From positions 1 through 64,000 of the forward strand of contig LNDT01000005.1 of NCBI GenBank assembly GCA_001464715.1: a stretch of 64,000 nt of DNA. The letters run 5' to 3'. The notes beneath the pieces are model-generated. The model did no database searches. It was not told the DNA's origin and saw nothing but the letters and a program-made list of their open reading frames with translations. The translations under genes were made by a program, and so were the position numbers. This stretch comes from Bdellovibrionales bacterium Ga0074137. Its GTDB lineage: Bacteria; Bdellovibrionota; Bdellovibrionia; Bdellovibrionales; JAMPXM01. Below, piece after piece: positions 1 to 7,793 of this stretch; the stretch's first letter is position 1, and each line of letters begins with the position of its first letter.

Positions 1-248
1 TAAAATCTTGCGTAGTAACAAAATCTTACCGACCAAAAGGCCCATGCCTCAGCAGCTTTTTAACTCACCGCATTCCACTCTGAATCGTGAAGAACCCTCA
101 ATGGGCGAAACGACGAACCCTCCGGGCTCCCCCGACCAAGCGCTGAGCGTCGCGGACCGAAAGTCCACCCCGCCATCAATGATCAGTTGCGCGCATTGAC
201 CCAGTCGTCTTCGCCGTGCTCTTTCTCTCAAGACACGGGGGATTTATA
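1..248. other. Window edge with no supported gene
   Basis: Short open frames of about 60 codons exist on both strands here (8-199 plus, 49-231 minus). Neither has a ribosome binding site, a signal peptide or any recognisable motif, and they overlap each other. I see no clear terminator or promoter. The stretch probably holds the downstream flank of a gene outside the window and the promoter of the secreted protein that starts at 249. Confidence 0.4.
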
Positions 249-707
249 ATGAAACTCTGGGTATTTTTCTTGATCGCGTTTGTCTCCATCGCAGCAAACG
301 CAAAACCGGAATGCGTGATTGAGCGTTTCGGAGTCGGTAGCCGCACCTATCAAGCATCATACATGACTGGCCAGCAGTTGGTGCCGCCGCCGGGCTTTAA
401 AAGCCATCATCGCTTTGTCGAAAGGTTTGGCAAGTTTCAGTTGCTAGTTGAAATCATGGAAAGTGTGAATGGTGAAATTCAGTGGTCGCATGTTTTTGGC
501 GGAGTCAATTGGCCATATCCGGCGTCGCTATCTTCCGGATTCAATGGTTTTGGATTTAGCATGGGTATGTACGCAGAAACCGAAACTGTCGGCTTATACT
601 GCCGCGACTTGGCTATGCCATTCTGCCAGGCGAAAGATACCAAACACATTTGCGAATCAATTCCGTTCGAAGGGTGTCACCCGGGGTTCAATCGTTGCGC
701 GAAGTAG
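249..707 (+). CDS. Small secreted cysteine-rich protein
   Basis: This 152-residue protein begins with a classical signal peptide (MKLWVFFLIAFVSIAANA, cleavage expected before KPECV). The ATG at 249 was chosen over an in-frame start at 216 because it begins the signal peptide and follows a GGGGGA-like ribosome binding site. The mature part has about seven cysteines, most of them in the last 45 residues, which suggests a disulfide-stabilised periplasmic or extracellular protein. I do not recognise a family. It is followed after 65 bases by another hypothetical gene on the same strand. Confidence 0.7.
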   Translation: MKLWVFFLIAFVSIAANAKPECVIERFGVGSRTYQASYMTGQQLVPPPGFKSHHRFVERFGKFQLLVEIMESVNGEIQWSHVFGGVNWPYPASLSSGFNGFGFSMGMYAETETVGLYCRDLAMPFCQAKDTKHICESIPFEGCHPGFNRCAK

Positions 708-772
708 CGCTGGTGCATCTGGCGAAAACGGCAAAAACTCCACCGAGCAAAAAACGGAACCCGAATTAAATT

Positions 773-1318
773 ATGAACAACATCCCGGATTTCATCACCC
801 ACTACAGCCGAAGCGAGCCCTTTCGTTCGATGAGTGCCGTGCCCAAAGAAAAGTTGCCCGAGATTCTTAGGGAAATGGACGAGACAAAGGCGTGGGGTCT
901 TAGTCGGTTTTCAGATTCAGAGTATTTAGAAAGACGCGTGGTGATTGAACAAAAAATTCGCGACGCCTTTATCGCAAAGGGAGGAAAGCCTGTCCTTAAA
1001 TTCCCGATCTATTTCTTCCTTGGGCGAAACAATCAATTCGAAAAGTATGAGGCGAATAAGGGCTACGTCATCCGCTTGAGCGATCTGCCAACGGACGCTG
1101 TGAGCTTCACGTACGGTGACAGCATGTTTTCGCTCAATAAAGATTATCGAAACGAAAAAGGTGAGGGCTACCTCAGCGATTTATGCCCGCACGTTTATAG
1201 ACTGGAAGACTTGCCGGGCCTCTTTTCTCATGCGGACCTTCAGTCGCGGAATCGCCTGCATATTGAAGCTCAGTTATGGATCACACCTTCCGACGCAGTG
1301 TTTAGTCGCTGCGACTAA
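773..1318 (+). CDS. Hypothetical cytoplasmic protein, 181 aa
   Basis: I do not recognise this protein. It has no signal peptide or membrane segment and is rich in charged and aromatic residues (LKFPIYFFLGR, VSFTYGDSMFSLNKDY). The C-terminal motif RLHIEAQLWI is compatible with a small alpha/beta fold. The last eight residues (DAVFSRCD) and the stop codon are encoded by the left part of a 35-bp stem-loop repeat (1293-1327). The reading frame may therefore have been extended or cut when the repeat inserted. Confidence 0.65.
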   Translation: MNNIPDFITHYSRSEPFRSMSAVPKEKLPEILREMDETKAWGLSRFSDSEYLERRVVIEQKIRDAFIAKGGKPVLKFPIYFFLGRNNQFEKYEANKGYVIRLSDLPTDAVSFTYGDSMFSLNKDYRNEKGEGYLSDLCPHVYRLEDLPGLFSHADLQSRNRLHIEAQLWITPSDAVFSRCD

Positions 1319-1327
1319 ACGGCGCGT
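1293..1327. repeat. 35-bp stem-loop repeat, copy A
   Basis: An imperfect inverted repeat: two 16-base arms around a CTG loop, with GTTTAGTCG perfectly paired to CGACTAAAC. The first 19 bases (ACGCAGTGTTTAGTCGCTG) are identical to copy B at 1784-1818. It contains the stop codon of the upstream gene. It may act as an mRNA 3'-end hairpin, but no T-run follows, so it is not a standard intrinsic terminator. Confidence 0.7.
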
Positions 1328-1384
1328 AAAGATGCACGGCAGTTAATACCCTCAAATGGCCTCTCGAGATCTTCTTTCATTTTT

Positions 1385-1410
1385 TTGATTCGAAACGAGA
1401 CTTTTATAAT
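1385..1410 (+). promoter_or_regulatory. Possible sigma70-type promoter
   Basis: A perfect TATAAT lies at 1405-1410 in an AT-rich stretch 44 bases before the ATG at 1455. The best -35 candidate, TTGATT at 1385, leaves a short 14-base spacer, so only the -10 element is convincing. Confidence 0.35.
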
Positions 1411-1454
1411 CAATTTGAACTGAAGTTATTCTTCAATTTTTCCGATATTATAGA

Positions 1455-1775
1455 ATGATAAAATTCCTCATATTTCTAACTCCGCTCCTTCTTTTTGTAT
1501 CGACAGTGTCGGCTCACTCGGGCCGAACCGATTCGTCGGGTTGCCACCACGATAGGAAAAATGGCGGGTATCATTGTCATGGAGGTAAGGCTGACACCAA
1601 TGAGTCCCGCGATATCGCATCCCAGGATGAGGACGTTGTATTCAACCAAGAAAGCCTGAAGATTCACCGACCCAATTGCAAATCGGCGAAAGGCTGCACT
1701 GTCAATTGTGTGACCATCAAAAGATCCGAAGCTAACCGTCGAAACGGAGTTCCTTGCGGCACCTGCGGCGGGTAA
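1455..1775 (+). CDS. Secreted YHYH-domain protein with Cys-rich tail
   Basis: The 106-residue product has a signal peptide (residues 1-20, ending VSA) followed by the motif HSGRTDSSGCHHDRKNGGYH. This is characteristic of the small YHYH domain found in secreted proteins, often beside nucleases, and is presumably metal-binding through its His and Cys residues. The C-terminal part (HRPNCKSAKGC, then NRRNGVPCGTCGG) resembles the Cys motif with a conserved IKRSEA-type helix seen in small secreted zinc-binding modules. The function is unknown. The gene stands alone, is preceded by a possible -10 element, and ends 8 bases before stem-loop repeat copy B. Confidence 0.75.
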   Translation: MIKFLIFLTPLLLFVSTVSAHSGRTDSSGCHHDRKNGGYHCHGGKADTNESRDIASQDEDVVFNQESLKIHRPNCKSAKGCTVNCVTIKRSEANRRNGVPCGTCGG

Positions 1776-1783
1776 GAGTTCTA

Positions 1784-1818
1784 ACGCAGTGTTTAGTCGC
1801 TGTGGCGAAACGCTGCGT
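1784..1818. repeat. 35-bp stem-loop repeat, copy B
   Basis: The second copy of the repeat at 1293-1327. The left 19 bases are identical. The right arm differs but still pairs (15 of 16 positions when G-T pairs are allowed; one A-G mismatch). Like copy A it sits exactly at the 3' end of a gene, 8 bases after the stop codon at 1775. No T-run follows. Confidence 0.7.
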
Positions 1819-1861
1819 AATGTGCGGTTGTCCTTCGGCGACCCGCCGATAAAGATGAACT

Positions 1862-2428
1862 ATGAATTCAAGCCTCAGTCACATAGCCCTTCTAGTCCCC
1901 TCCGTCGAAGCCTCGGCCAAGTTTCTCAACACCCACGGCATCGAAACGGGCGAACCTGAAACTTTCGAATCCGAAGGAACAAAAGAAATCTATGTCGGCT
2001 CGTACGCCACGCAAAAGGGCCTCTTACTACTTCTCGAACCCATTTCCGAAGGCCCTTACAGAAACGCGATGACAAAGCGGGGACCCTCTGTCCACCACGT
2101 GGCGATCGATGTTCTGGACGTCGAGGCGTTCACCAAAAACGCACGAACCTTAGGTTGGATGCTTCACCCGATTTCCGAACAAACCATGAAGCACAAAACT
2201 GCGTGGTTTTTTTTTAAAGGCATTCCCACACTGATCGAAGTTCAGCAGAAAAAAGAGCTCTCTCGAAAACCAGCCAAAATTTCGAAGTTAGAACTTCCGC
2301 TTCAGCCAAAGCATATTCCGCTTTTCGAAGGAATCGGGCTGGGTGAGATCGTATCGCCCGGGGACGAGATCCGTCTGACTGTCGACGACTGTAAGCTTTC
2401 TTTCGCTCAGCTCGCAGATCGGTGTTAG
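1862..2428 (+). CDS. VOC (glyoxalase-fold) family protein
   Basis: The N-terminus (LSHIALLVPSVEASAKFL) and the second half-repeat (VHHVAIDVLDVEAFTKNA) are the paired beta-alpha-beta modules of the vicinal oxygen chelate superfamily. The layout resembles methylmalonyl-CoA epimerase and glyoxalase I. Candidate metal ligands are His7, a Glu/Gln in the LLLLEP strand, His in VHHVAID and Glu in TLIEVQQ. The last 60 residues (after IEVQQKK) have no obvious homology and may be a lineage-specific extension. The exact substrate cannot be assigned. The coding strand is unusually rich in A and C compared with neighbouring genes. Confidence 0.75.
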   Translation: MNSSLSHIALLVPSVEASAKFLNTHGIETGEPETFESEGTKEIYVGSYATQKGLLLLLEPISEGPYRNAMTKRGPSVHHVAIDVLDVEAFTKNARTLGWMLHPISEQTMKHKTAWFFFKGIPTLIEVQQKKELSRKPAKISKLELPLQPKHIPLFEGIGLGEIVSPGDEIRLTVDDCKLSFAQLADRC

Positions 2429-2516
2429 CTTCTGGAGTCAGTTCTAGAAAAATCGAAATCCGGTCTGGAGCTGATTCAGTTTTCAAAACAGGCCGACCCG
2501 CGATACTTTGACTCAA

Positions 2517-2870
2517 ATGCCTGAGTCAAAAACTTGCGAAAGCTGCGGCCGCGAAATTGAATACCGGAAGAAGTGGGCTCGCGACTGGGACCAGGTCAAG
2601 TATTGCAGCGATAAGTGCCGGCAGAACAAAAATAAGTTCGATTATCGTGACGCGATTTTAAGTCTGCTCGCCAAAAGGGATGCGGGTAAAACTATTTGTC
2701 CCAGCGAAGTTTTGCCACAGGAAGAAAAATCGAATGCTGTCATGATGGAGCACGTCCGTCGAAGTGCGCGGCTACTTTGCAATGACGGGAAGATCGACAT
2801 CACTCAAAACGGAAAGCCCGTCGACCCCAGCGATTTTCGCGGGCCGATTCGACTTCGACTAAAAGCGTGA
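2517..2870 (+). CDS. DUF2256 + DUF3253 zinc-ribbon protein
   Basis: The N-terminal third carries CESCGREIEYRKKWARDWDQ followed by a second Cys pair (YCSDKC), the DUF2256 zinc-ribbon pattern. The C-terminal part (ILSLLAKRDAGKTICPSEV, VRRSARLL, RGPIRLRL) matches DUF3253. Two-domain proteins of this type are usually small and of unknown function; DUF2256 is often encoded next to photolyase/cryptochrome genes. ATG 2517 is preferred to the TTG at 2508. The gene is followed after 7 bases by a DUF2805 protein, which has the same photolyase association, but no photolyase gene is visible here. Confidence 0.85.
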   Translation: MPESKTCESCGREIEYRKKWARDWDQVKYCSDKCRQNKNKFDYRDAILSLLAKRDAGKTICPSEVLPQEEKSNAVMMEHVRRSARLLCNDGKIDITQNGKPVDPSDFRGPIRLRLKA

Positions 2871-2877
2871 GGAACCT

Positions 2878-3186
2878 GTGGGCGTATCGAAAACGTTAAA
2901 AGAAAAAATTAAGAACCTCTCGGATGATGACCGCGATCGTCTGGTGCGTATGGGCTGGGAAGATCGCACGACGTTCGATGTGATTGAGCTTCAATTTGGC
3001 ATTAGTCCAAATGACTTCGTTCGATTTATGCGGACCGAACTTTCGGCAAAGGCCTTCGCGTTGTGGCGAAAGCGTGTTCACGAGCAAGGAAGCCTCAAAA
3101 ACGAAAAAACGCGCGGTTTCAAAACCACGCGTTTTAAGAGCTCACGACAATCCGTCGACGGAATTACGAAGGGTAAGAAAAAGTAG
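2878..3186 (+). CDS. DUF2805 / TIGR03643 family protein
   Basis: The sequence DRLVRMGWEDRTTFDVIELQ, then FGISPNDFVRFMRTEL and FALWRKRVH, is the hallmark of the small TIGR03643/DUF2805 family. These are helical, probably nucleic-acid-binding proteins of unknown function. The Lys/Arg-rich tail after residue 75 supports nucleic acid binding. The GTG start follows a GAGGA ribosome binding site, and the gene is almost certainly co-transcribed with the DUF2256/DUF3253 gene just upstream. Confidence 0.85.
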   Translation: MGVSKTLKEKIKNLSDDDRDRLVRMGWEDRTTFDVIELQFGISPNDFVRFMRTELSAKAFALWRKRVHEQGSLKNEKTRGFKTTRFKSSRQSVDGITKGKKK

Positions 3187-3412
3187 TGACGCCTCTTTTC
3201 AGCGCTGGAGGGCGTTGCGTTCTAGAATTCTAAAATCATCTTCGCGGCTTCCTGGTGAGAGGCCGCTTTAACAAAAGCGTACGGCTTTCGTTTTCTAACG
3301 GTCAAAACGTTAAGTGGATCGCGCCCCAATAAAGAATGGGATCAAACGCGGAACTTTTATCTGAAATTGGGCGTTATGCTTATTGAAGAATTTTAAAATC
3401 TGTGGCGTGCAG

Positions 3413-4588
3413 TTAAAATACGTACGAATAGCTCACGCTGTAAGTGGTGTTTTTCTTTTCTAGCTCTTGCGGGGTACCGGCAAAGGACAGGGCCTCAAGC
3501 GCGATCGTGGTCGATTGTGAAAACGAAAGGCCGAAACCGTGGCCTTTTGAAGTGCGAAGGCCACCAAAGAATCCAATGTCGTCGACGGCCTGATCGCTAA
3601 ATTGATCGACGTTAAAAAAGTAGGGGACTAGGTTCGTCGGATCGACGTAGTAGCCTTTTTGTCGGCTCCACTCGGCGCCCACGCGAAAATAGGAAAAGTT
3701 TAGTTCCACTATCGCTCGTAAGAGTTCGCCCTCCAGGGCGTACGGATTTTTACTGAGCGGTGGCATCTTTTCGATAGAAAGGTCGAAGCGAATAGAATTG
3801 CCTTGAGTCGACTTCGATGACTGATACCCAATGCCGAAAATATTTTTTCGAATGGTGAGGCTGTCACGGCTTCTCACTTCGATCGTCGAAGTTGAAATGG
3901 CCTCGTTGCCGCCGGTCGTGCGGGTTCCAGAATTATTTTGCTCGTTATTAAAAAAAAATGTTTCTGCGACATAGGCCAAAGAAAATCCCGTTGAACCAAG
4001 TTCATACAAAATTCCCGGCGAGACGACCAAGAACTGACCATTGAACTTCACGCGCTCGGTGGTTGTTTCGCGAGATTCGTTCACGATGAATGCGTAGTTG
4101 TTGGTACCCTCGAACTGCGCTTGAGCGTACAGAAGCCTCAGTCCCACTGAAAAGTCGCGGCGAAGTCGAAACCCGACAAGCGCTTCCGCGGGGACTGTTA
4201 CAAGCCCCAAGGTGGAATCCGAGACCACATTGCTGAAACCGACCTCTTGAAACGAAGACGTCGTTTTCTTTTCACCCATTTGTGGAGAAACGGCGATCTC
4301 CCACGTGAATGCTCCGGACCTTCCCACCTGGCCTGCATTCAAAGAATCGACCTGAGTCGAAATTTCGGCCGTCGAGTCGATGAGGTTCAAGACCTTTGAA
4401 GTCTCAAGATCTCGATGGAGGTCCAGGGAGAAGCCCAAATACTTTCTTGCGCTGGCGGCAGCGGGATTGATCAGGCGTTGATCGGGGCTTGTCGGTGCTG
4501 TCGAGACCCGAGCCTGGGCTTCAAATGCCGCTAAGGAACTTAAGAGAAGGGGGAGGAGCGTGGAGAGAAGAGCAAAAGCAGTACGCAT
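3413..4588 (-). CDS. Probable outer-membrane beta-barrel protein
   Basis: The 391-residue protein has a signal peptide (about residues 1-26, ending AQA). It is made of alternating hydrophobic/polar strands separated by short turns (FSVGLRLLYAQAQF, FSLAYVAETFFF, VELNFSYFRVGAEW) and ends in the aromatic residue typical of barrels (YSVSYSYVF). I do not recognise a specific family; a FadL/porin-like uncharacterised barrel is the best description. It is transcribed divergently from the lipoprotein at 4673, with only 84 bases between the starts, so their promoters are back to back. Confidence 0.75.
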   Translation of the reverse strand: MRTAFALLSTLLPLLLSSLAAFEAQARVSTAPTSPDQRLINPAAASARKYLGFSLDLHRDLETSKVLNLIDSTAEISTQVDSLNAGQVGRSGAFTWEIAVSPQMGEKKTTSSFQEVGFSNVVSDSTLGLVTVPAEALVGFRLRRDFSVGLRLLYAQAQFEGTNNYAFIVNESRETTTERVKFNGQFLVVSPGILYELGSTGFSLAYVAETFFFNNEQNNSGTRTTGGNEAISTSTIEVRSRDSLTIRKNIFGIGYQSSKSTQGNSIRFDLSIEKMPPLSKNPYALEGELLRAIVELNFSYFRVGAEWSRQKGYYVDPTNLVPYFFNVDQFSDQAVDDIGFFGGLRTSKGHGFGLSFSQSTTIALEALSFAGTPQELEKKNTTYSVSYSYVF

Positions 4589-4672
4589 CGAATCTCTATC
4601 CTGGGTCGTGGATCGCGCGGAGGCAAACAGAATGGTTGTCGAGTCTCGGCATTTTCAACACACTTAAAAGCG

Positions 4673-5272
4673 ATGCGACGGTTTGCTCTGCTTCTTTCAT
4701 GTTTTGCGTTTTCGGGCTGTGCTCTTGAGCGGCCGACGGGTGACGTCGAGTCATGTGATGGCTCGCTGAGCATCGAAGAGGCAAGTCCCACAGTCAGTAC
4801 CGTGACGATCAGTTCGGGAAGCAAAGTCGGTCAGCACTTGCTGGTCGCGAATGCGATGATTTTAAAGTCGATCATGGTGAGAACTCAAACCACCGGCCTG
4901 ACGTCACTGAAAATTTCAATCACCCCTATGGGTTGGACCGAGCTTCCTGAATTCAAAACGCCGCTGAAAGAGTTCACAGTCACCACGGGTCTGACAACGA
5001 CGGCGACTCAAAAGTTATGGATACCGCTTCCGGAACCACTCGAGCTTGAGAATCTCAATCCGACTTATGGTACCGACATGACCTACTTTGTCGCGTTCGA
5101 GCCTACGGGCGGGTCCATGACTGTGGATGTCGGCACGCGCCAATATGCGACCACATTTCGACGCGCGTATCGTCCCACCGGAGGGACCTATTGGGATATC
5201 TCCGACGAGCAGAAAGCCATGACCATCGGTCTGAGCGGCGACGCGACCTGTGGGTCAATGGCTGGTCTTTAG
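4673..5272 (+). CDS. Lipoprotein of unknown function
   Basis: The N-terminus MRRFALLLSCFAFSGCALER is a lipoprotein signal with the lipobox FSGC, so the mature protein is predicted to be membrane-anchored at its Cys. The rest (about 180 residues) is beta-rich (TVSTVTISSGSKVGQHLLVA, LTSLKISITPM, MTYFVAFEPTGGSMTVDVGT) and looks like a jelly-roll or Ig-like secreted domain. No family was recognised. It starts back to back with the minus-strand barrel gene and is followed by the reversed copy of the structured palindromic element. Confidence 0.7.
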   Translation: MRRFALLLSCFAFSGCALERPTGDVESCDGSLSIEEASPTVSTVTISSGSKVGQHLLVANAMILKSIMVRTQTTGLTSLKISITPMGWTELPEFKTPLKEFTVTTGLTTTATQKLWIPLPEPLELENLNPTYGTDMTYFVAFEPTGGSMTVDVGTRQYATTFRRAYRPTGGTYWDISDEQKAMTIGLSGDATCGSMAGL

Positions 5273-5304
5273 CAAATTGTCGCTTGGGAGCTGGTCCGTG
5301 CTGG

Positions 5305-5448
5305 TGTGATCGCGGCGCCTTCCCCTTTTCCGCGACACGCGCGTCCTGCGCTCGCCGCAGCGGCTCGGGCCTTCCGGGCCCTCGGTCCGCGTTTACGCGG
5401 ACTTCCCGCTTCGGAGGTCGCGGAAAAGGGGAAGGCGCCGCGTTCACA
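5305..5448 (-). repeat. Structured palindromic element, copy 1 (reversed)
   Basis: A GC-rich element bounded by a perfect 26-bp inverted repeat (arms 5311-5336 and 5417-5442), extended by the near-palindromic flank TGTGA(T/A)CGCGGCG. Read on the minus strand it aligns along its length with the copies at 30245-30374 and 32936-33065. Relative to copy 2, three adjacent arm positions differ (CCCC-TTTT instead of CCCA-AGTT), and all three are matched by changes in the opposite arm, so the stem stays perfect. Inside lie smaller hairpins: GTCCGCG-TAAA-CGCGGAC, GGGCC-N5-GGCCC and GCCG-CTG-CGGC. It encodes no protein and lies between two plus-strand genes. Confidence 0.9.
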
Positions 5449-5568
5449 ATCGGCAACGAAGGCAGTCCCTCGCGCTTACAATTTTTTCCAAAACCGATTG
5501 CTGACAGTGTCTGGCTTGGTGGTCGTGGTATAAGCCCCGGTGGGTCTTCAAATCACTGGGAGTTTTAT

Positions 5569-5889
5569 ATGAAATTGTTTGCGGCACTTCTTGTTTCTTT
5601 TTTCGCGTCGTCGGCACTGGCTTCTGATTTTGTTTCGGAGATGGAAAAGACGTTCAAGCGCTATTCGCTTTGCTCGCCGGACGATTCGGAGCAGTTTTTT
5701 GCTGATCTCGAATTTCGAGATATGGTTGCTACTCTGAAAGACAGCCAAGAGCGTGGAAAGAAATCCCGAATTGAGATCTTGGACTTTAATGTGAATACTG
5801 TTCGACTTCTGGATACGTCGATCGGTTTTGAATGCGAAATTCGAATCGATGGTTACGACGGCCGCTGCTACTCGGCCTTCTGTAACTAA
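5569..5889 (+). CDS. Small secreted protein, 106 aa
   Basis: The start at 5569 follows CTGGGAG and begins a clear signal peptide (MKLFAALLVSFFASSALA, cleavage before SDF). Longer in-frame starts would run back through the structured palindromic element and are rejected. The mature region has four cysteines (CSPDD, FECE, GRCYSAFC) and a beta-rich C-terminal half (SRIEILDFNVNTVRLLDTS). No family was recognised; it is probably a periplasmic protein. Confidence 0.7.
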   Translation: MKLFAALLVSFFASSALASDFVSEMEKTFKRYSLCSPDDSEQFFADLEFRDMVATLKDSQERGKKSRIEILDFNVNTVRLLDTSIGFECEIRIDGYDGRCYSAFCN

Positions 5890-5906
5890 AGCCGCGTCTT
5901 AATGCT

Positions 5907-6503
5907 GTGGGACAATTATCGAGAAAAACCAAACGTCTTCGTCTTCGCCCAATGGTGGCAAAGGACTTCGATGTTTGGAAGACAGCTCATCTTGGAGTGA
6001 ATTCACCCAAAAACAAATGGGATCGTGGGCCGCAACCAGCAAAAGAACTCACGCGCGCAAAATTCAAAAAACTTTTGTCCGATCAGAAAAAGCGTCGCGA
6101 CGCCGACACTTACTACGATTTGGGTGTGTTCGATTCCAAAGGAAACTTGGTCGGCTTTGCATCGGTCATGGAAGTTGTTCGCGGGATTTCTCACGCCGCT
6201 TACCTTGGCTACCGTATCTTCAATAGCTATTGGCGCCTTGGATACGGGAAAGAGGCCGCCAAAGCCATGATCGATATCGCTTTTAGGGATATCAAAGTCC
6301 ATCGGTTGGAAGCGGGGATTGAGCCCGGAAATATCCGATCTATCGGACTCGCAAAGTCCTTGGGAATGCGGCGAGAGGGCTTGAAAAAACGAGCCGTCTT
6401 TTTGCGAGGAGAGTGGGTCGATCTCACTATGTACACTCTCACCAGCGAAGACTTAGGACTCAAGTTCAATACAATCGGAGTGAAATTCAAACGTCGGCGC
6501 TAG
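5907..6503 (+). CDS. GNAT family N-acetyltransferase (RimJ/RimL type)
   Basis: A typical GNAT protein of 198 residues. It starts with the strand TKRLRLRPMVAKDFDVWKT, has the central strands DLGVFDSKGNLVGFASVMEV and the acetyl-CoA-binding turn YWRLGYGKEAAKAM (the R-x-G-Y-G-K-E-A motif). The C-terminal part HRLEAGIEPGNIRSIGLAKS followed by LGMRREG is the signature of the RimJ/RimL subfamily that acetylates protein N-termini or small amines. The substrate is unknown. GTG 5907 is the best start; it lies 17 bases after the preceding stop. The C-terminus is basic (KFKRRR). Confidence 0.88.
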   Translation: MGQLSRKTKRLRLRPMVAKDFDVWKTAHLGVNSPKNKWDRGPQPAKELTRAKFKKLLSDQKKRRDADTYYDLGVFDSKGNLVGFASVMEVVRGISHAAYLGYRIFNSYWRLGYGKEAAKAMIDIAFRDIKVHRLEAGIEPGNIRSIGLAKSLGMRREGLKKRAVFLRGEWVDLTMYTLTSEDLGLKFNTIGVKFKRRR

Positions 6504-6600
6504 TCCGTCGCATAAGTTACTTCCGCGGCGGTGTCGCTTCGCGGCAGCAGGATTCGACGGCCGATTTTATTCGCTCGCGATCCGTTGTAGGGTCGACGCC

Positions 6601-7221
6601 TTGGATAAACTTCGAAAACGTAAAACAGCCGAGCCATGTCCTAGGTGTTTCTTGCACCTCGAGCGCTGTATTTGCTCTCACATTCCCAGTATCGAAGTAA
6701 AAACAAAGCTGGCGCTGGTGATTCATCACCGCGAACTGAAGCGGACCACAAATACGGGGCGTCTTGCGGTGCATGCGTTGGTAAATTCCGAGATGATTGT
6801 TCGGGGGAAAGACCGATCGCCCTTGGATTTGTCATCTATTCTTGCGGACGAGTACGAGACTTATGTTTTGTATCCCGCCGATGACTCCGTCGACATCGAG
6901 TCCATGACGCCGAAGAAACCGGTGCAGCTGATCGTGTCTGACGGGAACTGGCGCCAGGCCGGGAAACTTCATCGTAGGCATGAAGAGCTAAAACATCTTC
7001 CTAGAGTGCGGATCAGCGAGAAGAATTTGGCGGACGCCAATCTTCGGAAAGAACATTTCAGCAATGGGTTCTCGACTTTAGAAGCTATCGCTATTGCGAT
7101 GGGATGCTTTGAGGGTGAAGAGGTTCGTGCGCAACTTATGGCCCTTTATCAGGCGAAACTGCGAGCGACACTTGAAGGTCGCGGCGTCAGCCAGATTTCT
7201 GTTCCAATTCTGAAACCTTAG
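6601..7221 (+). CDS. DTW-domain tRNA-uridine aminocarboxypropyltransferase
   Basis: The protein has the N-terminal zinc motif CPRCFLHLERCIC, the DTW-family sequence VSDGNWRQAGKLHRRH (here DGNW for the usual DGTW) and the later STLEAIAIAM helix. Proteins of this SPOUT-related family transfer the aminocarboxypropyl group of S-adenosylmethionine to uridine in tRNA (acp3U; E. coli TapT and TapA-like enzymes). The length of 206 residues is normal. The start is TTG at 6601, 97 bases after the GNAT gene. The T-to-N change in the DTW/DGTW signature is the only oddity. Confidence 0.85.
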   Translation: MDKLRKRKTAEPCPRCFLHLERCICSHIPSIEVKTKLALVIHHRELKRTTNTGRLAVHALVNSEMIVRGKDRSPLDLSSILADEYETYVLYPADDSVDIESMTPKKPVQLIVSDGNWRQAGKLHRRHEELKHLPRVRISEKNLADANLRKEHFSNGFSTLEAIAIAMGCFEGEEVRAQLMALYQAKLRATLEGRGVSQISVPILKP

Positions 7222-7279
7222 ATCGTACTTCTTTATCACTTGCGTGGACTGGGAAGTCGATTCTAGGATTTTAACACTT

Positions 7280-7792
7280 ATGAATTTAAAAGCCTTTTTC
7301 TTAACAGCAGTTTCGCCTTTATTTTGGTCGGTGATCCTCCTCGGCACAAGTGGCTGTGCTGTCTTGCACAAGGTGCAGTTGGGGCAGATTGATGCACGCG
7401 ATGATCAAAAACTTATTCCGTTTGAAATTATGATGAGTGAGACGGGCGTGAGCGCTGAAGAGATCGGTGCCATCGCGCGGGCGGCGCAGACGAACGGCGG
7501 CGACAATGCAGGTAATCTTGCGACAATAATTGCGTTGTTTCAGATGGGACCACAAACAGGAAATCCAGTTTATAGCGAGCGATACGCTGAGAAGTTGATT
7601 TACGCTTTATATGAAAAGTGCCCGACGGGGCGAATTACGGGACTGATGTCGATCCGTGAAACGCGAAAGTATCCCGTAATTTCCGGCGAGATCGTTAAGG
7701 TGACCGGCTTCTGCCGAAAGACCGCGAAAAGTTTAAACGAAGGTACGGGCGAAAGTACGGGCAAAAGTAATGGCAAAAATGGAGACACGTAG
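7280..7792 (+). CDS. Lipoprotein, tandem paralog 1
   Basis: The first of three adjacent related lipoproteins. ATG 7280 begins the lipoprotein signal peptide (lipobox LGTSGC); an upstream TTG at 7244 is unlikely. The C-terminal region has the shared family pattern C-P-T-G-R-I-T-G-L, then about 22 residues, then V-T-G-F-C. The last 20 residues are a low-complexity tail rich in Gly, Thr, Ser and Lys, encoded by a short imperfect repeat. It is probably anchored in the outer or inner membrane facing the periplasm. The function is unknown. Confidence 0.75.
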   Translation: MNLKAFFLTAVSPLFWSVILLGTSGCAVLHKVQLGQIDARDDQKLIPFEIMMSETGVSAEEIGAIARAAQTNGGDNAGNLATIIALFQMGPQTGNPVYSERYAEKLIYALYEKCPTGRITGLMSIRETRKYPVISGEIVKVTGFCRKTAKSLNEGTGESTGKSNGKNGDT

Positions 7793-7793
7793 A

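Noticed and set aside
8-231. Short ORFs on both strands at the window start
   Set aside because: They overlap each other and have no ribosome binding site, motif or signal peptide.
5103-5533. ORFs running through the GC-rich palindromic element
   Set aside because: They are by-products of a GC-rich inverted repeat; their proteins are Arg/Pro/Ala-rich with no domain, and the real gene starts at 5569.
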